Shown in pieces: positions 6,239 through 12,332 of a DNA stretch of 33,586 bases. A program made the translations under genes and the position numbers. Location: assembly GCA_029858605.1 (NCBI GenBank), contig JAOUET010000003.1, positions 1-33,586 of the forward strand. The letters run 5' to 3'. The first letter of the stretch is position 1. Every line of letters starts with the position of its first letter. The DNA is from Coriobacteriia bacterium (GTDB lineage: Bacteria; Actinomycetota; Coriobacteriia; Anaerosomatales; JAENZW01). Under the pieces are notes generated by a model. The model saw only the letters and a program-made list of their open reading frames with translations, was not told the origin of the DNA and did not search any database.

Positions 6239-6870
6239 GGCTGGATCCCTTGAAGGTTGCGCCTGAGTTCTGAAACGTTCTTCAGGTGCTTCGGCTGAAT
6301 CCTCCATTCGGGCCGGTTTGATTCCGGCTCGAATCGTTCGCAGTCTGATCCATGGCGCCAGCCGACGATCCAGATATCGCGATATTGCACGAGGAGTTCA
6401 TCGTTCGATGACTGCTCGCTCCCGTACTCCATCGGCTTTACCGGAGTTGTCAGGACGTATGGACGGCCAAGGATCTTCCGGTCCCGATCCTTCATGGCGA
6501 TGCGAAGCCGAGGATCGGCCCTGCTGCAAAACTTGACCTCGATCGGTCCGACATCGGCCTCATCGAGCGGATCGCCAAACAGGACAGACCGCGGAGCTCC
6601 GAACCAGACCGCTACCGCAGCCTCGCCGAGCTTGCCTTTCATTCTGTCCCAGTAGTTCTCGCTTCGTCCGTCGAGCGGTTGTGCGCCGCACATGACGCGA
6701 TCGAGATGCTCGGCAGCCGCTCGAACGGCGCTGAGCCATTGATCGTCGAGCGTGATCTTGCAGTGACCGGACGGCCATGACTGCATCGATTCGGCTCGCG
6801 GCCCGAGCGAAACCGAAGCCTCTGGCTTGTCTTGATTGTTCTTTACGAACATCCATCCACTCAGGTTCAT
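6235..6870 (-). CDS. Putative PD-(D/E)XK endonuclease-like protein
   Basis: The product has 211 residues. From about residue 79 it shows KLGEAAVAVWFG, then ADVGPIEVKF (near 105-114), fitting the E, D and E-x-K acidic core of PD-(D/E)XK nucleases, then PYVLTTPV and DIWIVGWRHGSD, strands typical of the fold. The base composition is a little less GC-rich than the genes around it, which may point to later acquisition. GGAG lies 7 bases before the ATG at 6870. It could nick or cut DNA in recombination or host takeover. No experimental family member is known to me at this similarity. Confidence 0.55.
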   Translation of the reverse strand: MNLSGWMFVKNNQDKPEASVSLGPRAESMQSWPSGHCKITLDDQWLSAVRAAAEHLDRVMCGAQPLDGRSENYWDRMKGKLGEAAVAVWFGAPRSVLFGDPLDEADVGPIEVKFCSRADPRLRIAMKDRDRKILGRPYVLTTPVKPMEYGSEQSSNDELLVQYRDIWIVGWRHGSDCERFEPESNRPEWRIQPKHLKNVSELRRNLQGIQP

Positions 6871-6882
6871 GCGTCGACTCCG

Positions 6883-7275
6883 TTACAGGCTGTTGAAGAG
6901 ATCCCGAAACTCGATCCGCCCCAGAGCGATCAGATCCTCGATGTCGTCGCTGTTCAGATGCGAGAGGCTCGTGGAGACCGCGTAGTAATCGCCACGATGC
7001 TGATCGGTTCCCGCCTCAACGACGCCGATCGCTTCGAGTTCTCTAAGCGCCCTGCGTGCGACCTGCATCGTGCAGCCTGCATGTCCGGCAAACCAAGACA
7101 GCGTTGCGGAGTCGCATGAGTACGCGTAGAAGTGCAGTCGATCGTCAATGACCTGGCAGGCCACGGACCTCGCGCGCAACCGATCCCAAAGCACCTGGGC
7201 AGCAAAACTGACATTGCGCCACCGCTGGTTTTGCGAGATCTGCTCAAGGATGTGTGCCAGTCTTTCAGGTTCCAT
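6883..7275 (-). CDS. Winged-helix-like DNA-binding protein
   Basis: The product has 130 residues from the ATG at 7275 (MEPERLAHILEQI), overlapping the upstream gene by 11 bases with GGAGG upstream. The middle looks like a winged helix: LSWFAGHAGCTMQVARRALRELEAIGVVEA, read here as LSWFAGHAGCTMQVAR and RALRELEAIGVVEA, where a recognition helix is followed by a wing. Proteins of this kind sit near phage replication genes as replication or transcription factors. No specific target can be told. Confidence 0.55.
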   Translation of the reverse strand: MEPERLAHILEQISQNQRWRNVSFAAQVLWDRLRARSVACQVIDDRLHFYAYSCDSATLSWFAGHAGCTMQVARRALRELEAIGVVEAGTDQHRGDYYAVSTSLSHLNSDDIEDLIALGRIEFRDLFNSL

Positions 7276-7576
7276 CGGGAGCCTCCGTTGCGTCGTGCCG
7301 CTCAATCTGGTCACGCATGCCGACCGCGTCTGCTTCGGCGAGGCGCTTCCGCATCGAGGCGAACTCGCCGTACATGGTCGGCAGGTGCGAGTCGTCGTCG
7401 AGCATGTGGAACGCGATGTCCGTCGCGAGGTAGTCGAACCGGTACGCCTCGCGGTTGTAGGCCGCGATCAGCCTGCGGACGGTCTCGCGATCGAACTGCA
7501 TCGTGCCGCCGGCGAGTTCGGCCTGCACGCTGGCGACGAACGCGCGCTCGCGCTTGGTCGGACTGGTGTCGCTCAT
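7265..7576 (-). CDS. Unknown early protein
   Basis: The product has 103 residues, mostly helical by composition, starting MSDTSPTKRERAF. It overlaps the upstream gene as ATGA. No domain is recognised. Recognisable segments are ETVRRLIAAYNREAYRFDYL and MYGEFASMRKRLAEAD, which look like amphipathic helices. It belongs to the replication-side operon. Confidence 0.65.
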   Translation of the reverse strand: MSDTSPTKRERAFVASVQAELAGGTMQFDRETVRRLIAAYNREAYRFDYLATDIAFHMLDDDSHLPTMYGEFASMRKRLAEADAVGMRDQIERHDATEAPDGT

Positions 7577-8100
7577 GCAGCACCTCGCGCGAGGATCTCG
7601 GCCCGTACCTCGGCCGGCTGCATCGCCGCCCAGATCATGCCCAGCCGGAACGCGCCCCAGGCACGCGGATCGTCCGGCAGGTTCTCGACGACGACTGCGA
7701 CCATCGACCGCGACAGGTACTCGCGAGCGGCCGGCAGCCGCTCGAGGTTGCCGAGAACCCAGGCGAGCATCCGCTCGCGGTCCTGCTCGGCCTCGATCCG
7801 CATCCGCTCGAACGCTGCGGCCCGTTCGGCCGCTCGCTCGTCCGGCGTCTTCGCGGCACGCTCACCGGCCGAGGAGTTGCCGCGCTTGATCTCGTGGAAC
7901 TCGTTCCAGAACCACGACATCTCCGGCACGTGCGACGCACGCCGGAGCTTCACGCGGTTGATCGCCTCGGCGAGCCATTCCTGGTTGAGGTTGCGGAACG
8001 TGTCGCGGAAGAGGTCGATCCAGTCGACCGAGAGTCCGGCGCTCGGCCAGAGTCCGAGGATGCGCTCGATGTTGCGACCGATCGTGAGCGGTTCAGACAT
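7573..8100 (-). CDS. Unknown protein near the replication initiator
   Basis: The product has 175 residues with no certain family. N-terminal helices (WIDLFRDTFRNLNQEWLAEA) precede a conserved-looking motif, SHVPEMSWFWNEFHEIKRG near residues 56-74. An alanine- and arginine-rich helix (ERAAERAAAFERM) follows, and a C-terminal helical pair ends the protein. This composition and location, a few genes after the probable initiator, are compatible with a helicase-loader role, but no ATP-binding motif is present and the idea is weak. The start at 8100 follows GAGGAGGTGACCG, a variant of the repeated start cassette. Confidence 0.6.
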   Translation of the reverse strand: MSEPLTIGRNIERILGLWPSAGLSVDWIDLFRDTFRNLNQEWLAEAINRVKLRRASHVPEMSWFWNEFHEIKRGNSSAGERAAKTPDERAAERAAAFERMRIEAEQDRERMLAWVLGNLERLPAAREYLSRSMVAVVVENLPDDPRAWGAFRLGMIWAAMQPAEVRAEILARGAA

Positions 8101-8356
8101 CGGTCACCTCCTCGGGCAGCATGTCGCGGAGTTCGGTGATCTGCTCGGCGCGTTCTCCGGCGATGCGCTCGAGCTCCGCGACGCGTTGACGGAGCGCGAG
8201 GATCGTCTCGACCGCCTCGCAGGCGATCGGCAGGTTCAGGCTCACGTCCTGCCGGAGCAGCCGGCAGCAGATGTCGGCGCGATCGAGGCGGCTCAACCGG
8301 AACTCGCGCTGGAGCATGTCGATCCGGCGTCGCGTGTCGTTCCAGGTATCAGGCAT
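8093..8356 (-). CDS. Small coiled-coil early protein, paralogue of the next gene
   Basis: The product has 87 residues. It shares with the gene at 8349-8669 the same layout: an N-terminal part with L.R.D (RLSRLDRADI), a middle EAVETILALR, then a coiled-coil tail (VAELERIAGERAEQITEL). The neighbour has EAVDTILALR in the same place. The two genes overlap by 8 bases. The function is unknown. Confidence 0.65.
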   Translation of the reverse strand: MPDTWNDTRRRIDMLQREFRLSRLDRADICCRLLRQDVSLNLPIACEAVETILALRQRVAELERIAGERAEQITELRDMLPEEVTDV

Positions 8357-8669
8357 TCGCGACCGCCTTTCGCATCGGTCCGAGGATCATCTCGAGCCGG
8401 ATCTTGATCTCGTCGACCTCCTGCCGTGCGGTCTCGATCGCGGCCTGGAGCCGCGCGTTCTCGGCGTCGCTGGCCTGGACGATCGTGCGATAGGCGACGA
8501 TCTGATCGCGAAGCGCGAGGATCGTGTCGACCGCCTCCATGCAGTCGAGGTCGACCGCTCGCGTGTAGTGATCGACGCGATCGAGCAGTCGGTGCGTGAT
8601 GTCATTCGCCGGCACGCCGAGAGCGGCGAGTTCGGCCCGTAGTTGCGTTGCGCGTTCATCCGGTGTCAT
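8349..8669 (-). CDS. Small coiled-coil early protein, paralogue of its neighbour
   Basis: The product has 106 residues starting MTPDERATQLRAEL. It has THRLLDRVDHYT, then MEAVDTILALRDQI, then a coiled-coil tail (AENARLQAAIETARQEVDEI), the same plan as the 87-residue gene that follows. It starts with the GGAGATGACCG cassette at 8667-8680 and overlaps the initiator stop as ATGA. The function is unknown. Confidence 0.65.
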   Translation of the reverse strand: MTPDERATQLRAELAALGVPANDITHRLLDRVDHYTRAVDLDCMEAVDTILALRDQIVAYRTIVQASDAENARLQAAIETARQEVDEIKIRLEMILGPMRKAVANA

Positions 8670-9544
8670 CGGTCATCTCCTGTCATTCCAGGTCGGTACA
8701 TCCGAGCGCCGCTCGCCGTTCGAGCGACGCCATCGGCGTCGATCCAGCATCCGAGCGGCAGTGTGCGCTCGGCGTTTCGTTTCGTCAACTCGGGACCGCT
8801 CGAGCGGCGGTCCGCGTAGGCCTGACCTCGTGCCATCCATCGCCGCAGTCCGGCCCGTACGTTTCGCCAGCGGCCGGACGGCGACTCGGCCGCGAGCCAT
8901 GCGTGCGCCCTGGCGAGCTCGGCGTCGACATCGACCGCCGGATACGCCGCCGCCCAGGCTCGCCGGTCGGCGTCGGTGACGCCTGCGAATCCGGTCTCGG
9001 GATGCCACTCGATCGGAGAGGTTCGCGAGGCTTTCGGCTCGTTGGCGGTCCCGGTCGATGGCGTTTCGACATCGACAGGGACAAGACTGGAACCGCTAGG
9101 TTCCAGTCCTTGGTTTTCTGTCTTGGTCTTACTCTTACTCTTACTCTTGGCATTGCAGTCGGAATGCGGTCGCATTGCATCCGCATCCGCCTGCTCGTCT
9201 GGATGCCATCGGGCGGAGGCTGCCCGGCGAGCCGACGCCGACCGCCGCTCGCGGATCTCCGCCAGCGTCTCGCCCGGCCACGAGAACCGGATCGTGCCGG
9301 ACCGGCGATTCGCTGTAGCCCAGCCAGAGGCGATTAGAGCGTCCGTCGTGCCTGGAGGTACGCCGGTAGCCTCGTCGACCGCGGACGCGTCTAAAGCCGT
9401 CTGCGGCCCGTAGGATTGAACCCAGCACCAGATCGCCAGCACGCGACCGGCTCCCTCGAACCGTCCTACTTGCAGAGTCCGGCAGAATGCCACAAAGCGA
9501 GGCTTCCGGAACAGGTCGACATCCACGGGAATCCATCGTTCCAT
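8666..9544 (-). CDS. Probable replication initiator / replisome organiser
   Basis: The product has 292 residues. The N-terminal 100 residues (MERWIPVDVDLFRKPRF, then VLAIWCWVQSYG, DEATGVPPGTTDALIASGW) look like the winged-helix part of phage replisome organisers, with a run of four K-S/K-T pairs (KSKSKSKTKTE) in the linker. The C-terminal part has WHPETGFAGVTDADRRAWAA and GRWRNVRAGLRRWM, typical of the end of such proteins. It likely recruits the host helicase to the phage origin. No catalytic polymerase or helicase is encoded, so host machinery would be used. The start cassette is at 9542-9555. Confidence 0.7.
   Translation of the reverse strand: MERWIPVDVDLFRKPRFVAFCRTLQVGRFEGAGRVLAIWCWVQSYGPQTALDASAVDEATGVPPGTTDALIASGWATANRRSGTIRFSWPGETLAEIRERRSASARRAASARWHPDEQADADAMRPHSDCNAKSKSKSKTKTENQGLEPSGSSLVPVDVETPSTGTANEPKASRTSPIEWHPETGFAGVTDADRRAWAAAYPAVDVDAELARAHAWLAAESPSGRWRNVRAGLRRWMARGQAYADRRSSGPELTKRNAERTLPLGCWIDADGVARTASGARMYRPGMTGDDR
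8667..8680 (-). promoter_or_regulatory. Repeated translation start cassette GGAGATGACCGATG (1 of 5)
   Basis: An exact copy of a 14-base Shine-Dalgarno plus start sequence, for the 106-residue gene. Here it sits inside the end of the initiator gene. Confidence 0.8.
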
Positions 9545-9555
9545 CGGTCATCTCC
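9542..9555 (-). promoter_or_regulatory. Repeated translation start cassette GGAGATGACCGATG (2 of 5)
   Basis: An exact copy ahead of the replication initiator. A 9-bp inverted repeat (9574-9613) lies just upstream in the same 80-base gap. Confidence 0.8.
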
Positions 9556-9573
9556 GATCATCCGGTCGAAGAA

Positions 9574-9613
9574 CCGGCCCGGCCGCCGCCAAGGAGAGCG
9601 ACGACCGGGCCGG
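9574..9613 (-). terminator. Intergenic hairpin before the initiator gene
   Basis: Perfect 9-bp arms, ccggcccgg (9574-9582) and ccgggccgg (9605-9613), around a 22-base loop. It lies in the gap between the Gp157-like gene and the initiator. There is no T tract, so it may be an attenuator, a processing site or an mRNA stabiliser and not a full terminator. Confidence 0.5.
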
Positions 9614-9624
9614 CGTGAGAGGAG

Positions 9625-10134
9625 TCAGCGGATCGCGAGGCGCTTGCCTCGCTCTCCCAGTCTGGCGAACGGTAACGCCTGCCCGGCCTCGATGGCAAGC
9701 CGGATGCGTTCCTTATCCGGCTCCGTCCGCGTGACGGTCTTCGTCCAGTCGGCCGGAACCTCGCCATCGAGCAGCAGCGGAGCCTTCCCGCCGTTGCCGA
9801 CGACGCTCACCGCGTACCGGTCCGTCTCGAGCTTCTTCATGCCTCGAGCGTCCAGAGCGGCGAGCAGCCTCGCCGCGAGCCAGTCCGCCGACGCCTCGTC
9901 GACCTGGGCGCGACGGGCGAGGCGCTCGGCCTCGGCACGCCGGATATCCGCCCGAGCGCGGATCGACGTGATGAGCGCGGCGTAGTTGTCGACCTTGCCG
10001 GTCAGGTTCGCGTCGATCTCGGCGAACCACGCGTCGACGATCTCGGACACCTTCGGATCGGTAACGTCGCCGCCGACCTCGGCGAGCAGGTCGTCGAGCG
10101 CCTGCATGTCATCGGTGATCTGTAGCAGCCTCAT
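9625..10134 (-). CDS. Gp157-family protein
   Basis: The product has 169 residues matching the siphovirus Gp157 family: MRLLQITDDMQALDDLL at the start, GGDVTDPKVSEIVDAWFAEI, then a long helical coil (NYAALITSIRARADIRRAEA), and KKLETDRYAVSVVGNGGKAPL with GEVPADW near the end. In streptococcal phages this family was linked to phage resistance when expressed, but its normal role is unknown. Many phages carry it beside recombination genes, as here. It starts with a CGAGGTGAACCG-ATG variant of the start cassette and overlaps the HTH gene as ATGA. Confidence 0.85.
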   Translation of the reverse strand: MRLLQITDDMQALDDLLAEVGGDVTDPKVSEIVDAWFAEIDANLTGKVDNYAALITSIRARADIRRAEAERLARRAQVDEASADWLAARLLAALDARGMKKLETDRYAVSVVGNGGKAPLLLDGEVPADWTKTVTRTEPDKERIRLAIEAGQALPFARLGERGKRLAIR

Positions 10135-10391
10135 CGGTTCACCTCGTTTCGGTTTGACCAGGCCGTGCCTGGGTTCTCGTCAATGTGCGTGTATTGCGTC
10201 TCGCGCTTCGGCTCGTTGATGAACGCCTCGACCTGCGACGGGCGGAACCGCCAGACGCGAGGACCGATCGCGACCGGAGAGAGCCGGCCCTGCTTGATCC
10301 AGCGGTAGACGGTGTCGCGGCTGATGCCGAACCTCGCGGCGAACTGCTCGGGCGAGATCGACGGCGAGTCATCAGAAGGGGATCTCGACAT
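10131..10391 (-). CDS. Excisionase-like HTH DNA-binding protein
   Basis: The product has 86 residues from the ATG at 10391, which lies 20 bases inside the ERF gene end. The upstream in-frame ATG at 10421 gives an Arg-rich lead that looks like off-frame sequence. Residues 13-58 form a MerR/excisionase-type helix-turn-helix: SPEQFAARFGISRDTVYRWI, then GRLSPVAIGPRVWRF and PSQVEAFI. These proteins bind DNA as regulators or excisionases. No integrase gene is present, so a regulatory role is more likely. The rest is a polar tail. Confidence 0.8.
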   Translation of the reverse strand: MSRSPSDDSPSISPEQFAARFGISRDTVYRWIKQGRLSPVAIGPRVWRFRPSQVEAFINEPKRETQYTHIDENPGTAWSNRNEVNR

Positions 10392-11154
10392 CGTCGTCCT
10401 CCTTCGCGACCGGCTTCGCATGCGACTTCGCGCCGCGGATGTCGAGCAACTCGATCCCGCGGCCGCTCTCCTTCACCAGCACGTCGGCCTCAACGCCGAC
10501 GAGCTCGAGCGCCCGTCCGCCGTGCGTCGCGGAGAACGTCGAGAATCGCTCGCCGCCGGTCGTGAACACCGAGTAGAGACGCCACGGGCCTTTCGCCGAC
10601 TGGCCGTCCTTCGTCTCGACTTTCTCGACGGTCACGCGTTCCCAGCCGTCGTCGAGCGTGACCGGCTCGACCGGCTTCGCCGCCGGCTTCGCCTGCGGCT
10701 TCGGAGCCGTCGCCGCGTGAGCCTGCGGCATCGAGACCTGCCGCTGCGGCTTCGGCTCGTTCGTCGCGTTCCCGTCGTCGTCCTCGTCGCCGACCACGCC
10801 GAGAGCGGCCGACAGGCTGTACCGCCTGGCGTACGTCATCGCCGAGCCTGTCGCCTGAGGCTTCGCGAGGTCGACGCGGACTGGCACGGGCGCGAGCCGG
10901 ATCGTCTCGCCGCTTGCGTCGCGGATGACGGTCCAGCACATCAGGTTCCCGTCCGGCATCGGCTCGAAGTCGCTCGCGAGCGCGAGGCCGAACCGGGCGA
11001 GGTGCGGTCGGCACGTTTCGAGGAACGAGCCGAGGCTCGCGTACTTGAACCGGCCGAACGCGGTGTTGACCTTGTCGAGCGCCGGCGACGGCATCTCGGC
11101 AAGTGCCGCGGCGAACGCCGCCGCGATCGTCTCTGTCTTCTTCTCAGGCTTCAT
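10372..11154 (-). CDS. ERF-family ssDNA annealing recombinase with SSB-like acidic tail
   Basis: The product has 260 residues. The N-terminal 125 residues fit the ERF superfamily: NTAFGRFKYASLGSFLETCRP, LARFGLALASDF, then TYARRYSLSAALGVVGDEDDDGN. Family members anneal complementary single strands in phage recombination. A Pro/Ala/Lys linker (residues 133-163) leads to a second domain of about 90 residues, and the protein ends EDDDVEIPF. An acidic DDD..IPF tip is the hallmark of single-stranded DNA-binding proteins that recruit host repair factors, so annealase and SSB-like docking may be joined in one protein. The ATG at 11154 has GAGGAGG 7 bases upstream. Confidence 0.85.
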   Translation of the reverse strand: MKPEKKTETIAAAFAAALAEMPSPALDKVNTAFGRFKYASLGSFLETCRPHLARFGLALASDFEPMPDGNLMCWTVIRDASGETIRLAPVPVRVDLAKPQATGSAMTYARRYSLSAALGVVGDEDDDGNATNEPKPQRQVSMPQAHAATAPKPQAKPAAKPVEPVTLDDGWERVTVEKVETKDGQSAKGPWRLYSVFTTGGERFSTFSATHGGRALELVGVEADVLVKESGRGIELLDIRGAKSHAKPVAKEDDDVEIPF

Positions 11155-11341
11155 CGACGACCTCCTCGATCTTGCCGTCCCGGATCAGGTTGGCGAGCTC
11201 GTCGAGCTCCGCGACCCTCCGCTCGATGTTGAGGGCGATGTCGTATCGCTTCTCCTCGGCGGCCATCTTGCGGACTTGGTTCAACTCGAACGCGGCGCAC
11301 TCAAGCGCAAAGCAGAACATTCCGACTCGTTCAGGTGTCAT
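11144..11341 (-). CDS. Small unknown early protein
   Basis: The product has 65 residues: MTPERVGMFCFALECAAFEL, then QVRKMAAEEKRYDIALNIER, mostly helical, with a charged C-terminus (DGKIEEVVDEA). No family is recognised. It begins at a GGAGATGACCGATG cassette and overlaps both neighbours (43-residue membrane peptide and ERF). Confidence 0.6.
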   Translation of the reverse strand: MTPERVGMFCFALECAAFELNQVRKMAAEEKRYDIALNIERRVAELDELANLIRDGKIEEVVDEA

Positions 11342-11469
11342 CGGTCATCTCCATGGCCGGTCTTGATGGTTCCGTCCCGCTTGCCGGCCTCGATCACGAA
11401 CGGGAGGAAGACGCCGGGGATCACGATGATCCCGGCGAGGATGCAGCACGCAAGGTCAAGCCACGACAT
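11338..11469 (-). CDS. 43-residue single-pass membrane protein
   Basis: This short ORF starts with ATG at 11469, with GGAGG 8 bases upstream, and ends with TGA at 11340-11338. Residues 4-26 are strongly hydrophobic (LDLACCILAGIIVIPGVFL), followed by a positively charged tail (EAGKRDGTIKTG). It overlaps the preceding gene by 14 bases and the following start as ATGA. Small membrane proteins in phage early operons often act on host functions, but nothing specific is visible. Confidence 0.6.
   Translation of the reverse strand: MSWLDLACCILAGIIVIPGVFLPFVIEAGKRDGTIKTGHGDDR
11339..11352 (-). promoter_or_regulatory. Repeated translation start cassette GGAGATGACCGATG (3 of 5)
   Basis: An exact copy ahead of the 65-residue gene. 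Its bases also encode the last residues (G-D-D-R) and stop of the preceding small membrane protein. Confidence 0.8.
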
Positions 11470-11656
11470 CGACGGTCCCTCCGATGCGAGCGGTCCGCTT
11501 GGCCATCGCGAGATCGTTTCGCAGGCTGTCGAGGTCGACCCTGAACTGATCGAGCTGCTCGGCGAGCCGATCGCGTCCGGCCACGCGTGCCTGTTCGGCC
11601 TGCTGCCCGAGGTTGTAGATCGCGTAGTGAAGCGCGGCAGATTGTCGGTTTGTCAT
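11456..11656 (-). CDS. Small coiled-coil early protein
   Basis: The product has 66 residues starting MTNRQSAALHYAIYNLGQQA. The middle (RLAEQLDQFRVDLDSLRNDL) is a likely coiled coil. No family is recognised. It starts from a GGAGATGACCGATG cassette, preceded by an 8-bp hairpin at 11678-11696. A competing ORF at 11421-11663 in another frame is a shadow. Confidence 0.6.
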   Translation of the reverse strand: MTNRQSAALHYAIYNLGQQAEQARVAGRDRLAEQLDQFRVDLDSLRNDLAMAKRTARIGGTVDVVA

Positions 11657-11667
11657 CGGTCATCTCC
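11654..11667 (-). promoter_or_regulatory. Repeated translation start cassette GGAGATGACCGATG (4 of 5)
   Basis: An exact copy ahead of the 66-residue gene, 10 bases downstream of an intergenic hairpin. Confidence 0.8.
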
Positions 11668-11677
11668 TACGGTGCGA

Positions 11678-11696
11678 GCCTGCGACGTTCGCAGGC
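11678..11696 (-). terminator. Intergenic hairpin in the early operon
   Basis: Perfect 8-bp arms gcctgcga (11678-11685) and tcgcaggc (11689-11696) with a 3-base loop, lying in the gap between the 79- and 66-residue genes. There is no T tract, so an attenuator or RNA-stability element is more likely than a full terminator. Confidence 0.5.
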
Positions 11697-11737
11697 GAAG
11701 CGGCCCGGTCGCGTTTCCGCGGCCGAGCCGTGAGCGG

Positions 11738-11977
11738 TCAGCCGTACTTCAGCGACCAGCCGAGCTCCTTGAAGAGCGGCCGAGCATCGTCCGAGATGAC
11801 GAGCACGTCGTTCCCGCGGCTCCGGCGAATCGACGCAAGCCCGTGCTTGACGAGGATGCGAGCCTGCATCAGGACCGCGCCCGAGATCATGTCAACTTGG
11901 TTGACCTCGTTGCGAGTGTCGATGTCGCGCATCGACTTGGCCACGGCGTGAATCGCGTTCTTGAGTTCGCTGTCCAT
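11738..11977 (-). CDS. First early gene, unknown 79-residue protein
   Basis: The protein starts MDSELKNAIHAVAKSMRDID. The sequence looks compact and mixed alpha/beta (MISGAVLMQARILVKHGLAS, then NDVLVISDDARPLFKEL). No family is recognised. It is the first gene after the early promoter and therefore likely to be the earliest product. It starts at a GGAGATGACCGATG cassette with a hairpin just upstream in the leader. Confidence 0.65.
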   Translation of the reverse strand: MDSELKNAIHAVAKSMRDIDTRNEVNQVDMISGAVLMQARILVKHGLASIRRSRGNDVLVISDDARPLFKELGWSLKYG

Positions 11978-11988
11978 CGGTCATCTCC
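11975..11988 (-). promoter_or_regulatory. Repeated translation start cassette GGAGATGACCGATG (5 of 5)
   Basis: An exact copy ahead of the first early gene. Confidence 0.8.
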
Positions 11989-11993
11989 TGCTT

Positions 11994-12012
11994 CGCCGCG
12001 AACCCCGCGGCG
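11994..12012 (-). promoter_or_regulatory. Leader hairpin upstream of the first early gene
   Basis: Perfect 7-bp arms cgccgcg (11994-12000) and cgcggcg (12006-12012) around a 5-base loop, between the early promoter and the first ribosome site. Confidence 0.5.
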
Positions 12013-12037
12013 GTCAGCTCATCAGGCCGACAGGTGG

Positions 12038-12065
12038 AGGATACAGCCTCCTTCGGCCCTGTCAA
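12038..12065 (-). promoter_or_regulatory. Early sigma70-type promoter
   Basis: On the minus strand, TTGACA (12065-12060) is a perfect -35 box, followed after 16 bases by TATCCT (12043-12038), a 4-of-6 match to the -10 box. An A/T-richer stretch lies upstream (near 12090-12105). It fires toward the first early gene at 11977, placing the mRNA start near 12031. It is the best promoter match I found, and it sits in the only large gene-free gap. Confidence 0.65.
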
Positions 12066-12144
12066 CCCCTACGCCGCACTAAATCGGCCTAGATTCTGAC
12101 AGGTCCGGATAACCAGCCTTCTAGAACGTCGTAGGACGCGTCCG

Positions 12145-12304
12145 AGCCGGGCCGGACCGGACAGGCTCCCGGCTGCTACCAACGTGTCCCAGCGGAAGTA
12201 AACCGGCCCCGCGCCTAGAGGACGCGAGGCCGGGAGATGACTGCTGCCTGAGGCAGCACCGGAGGGGATGAGGCTCCGGGATGGATGGTCGGCGCAAGCG
12301 CCGG
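12145..12304 (-). terminator. Inverted-repeat cluster after the last late gene
   Basis: Read in late-transcription order: cggcg/cgccg (12290-12303), ccggag/ctccgg (12259-12279), tgctgcc/ggcagca (12242-12258, 3-base loop), ccggcc/ggccgg with an inner cgcg/cgcg (12203-12233), and agccggg/cccggct (12145-12174). The arm at 12166-12173 (ctcccggc) can also pair with 12229-12236 (gccgggag), which excludes the other two pairings. The cluster could stop late transcripts or form a switchable RNA. High GC raises the chance of fortuitous pairing. Confidence 0.5.
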
Positions 12305-12332
12305 TCGGCTCGGGAATCCTACCGGCTCGGCA

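Larger units (their letters stand above)
11989..12332. other. Only large gene-free region: early leader, promoter and inverted-repeat cluster
   Basis: About 340 bases separate the last late gene (stop at 12333) from the first early gene. The right part holds several GC-rich inverted repeats (12145-12304), the middle holds the early promoter, and the left part is the leader with its own hairpin. The motif GACAGG recurs near 12029, 12098 and 12160, possible operator half-sites. I see no ORF or tRNA. Origin, late terminator and regulator site are all plausible occupants. Confidence 0.75.

Noticed and set aside
9110..9150. Tandem ttactc repeat as a regulatory iteron
   Set aside because: It encodes the K-S/K-T run of the initiator's linker in frame and is explained by simple amino acid repeats.
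10131..10391. Excisionase as evidence of a temperate phage
   Set aside because: The HTH fold is common in many regulators. No integrase or attachment site was found, so lysogeny is not supported.
12166..12236. tRNA-like 71-base fold with 8-bp closing stem in the intergenic region
   Set aside because: The end stem is perfect, but there is no T-loop (TTCRA) or recognisable anticodon arm on either strand.
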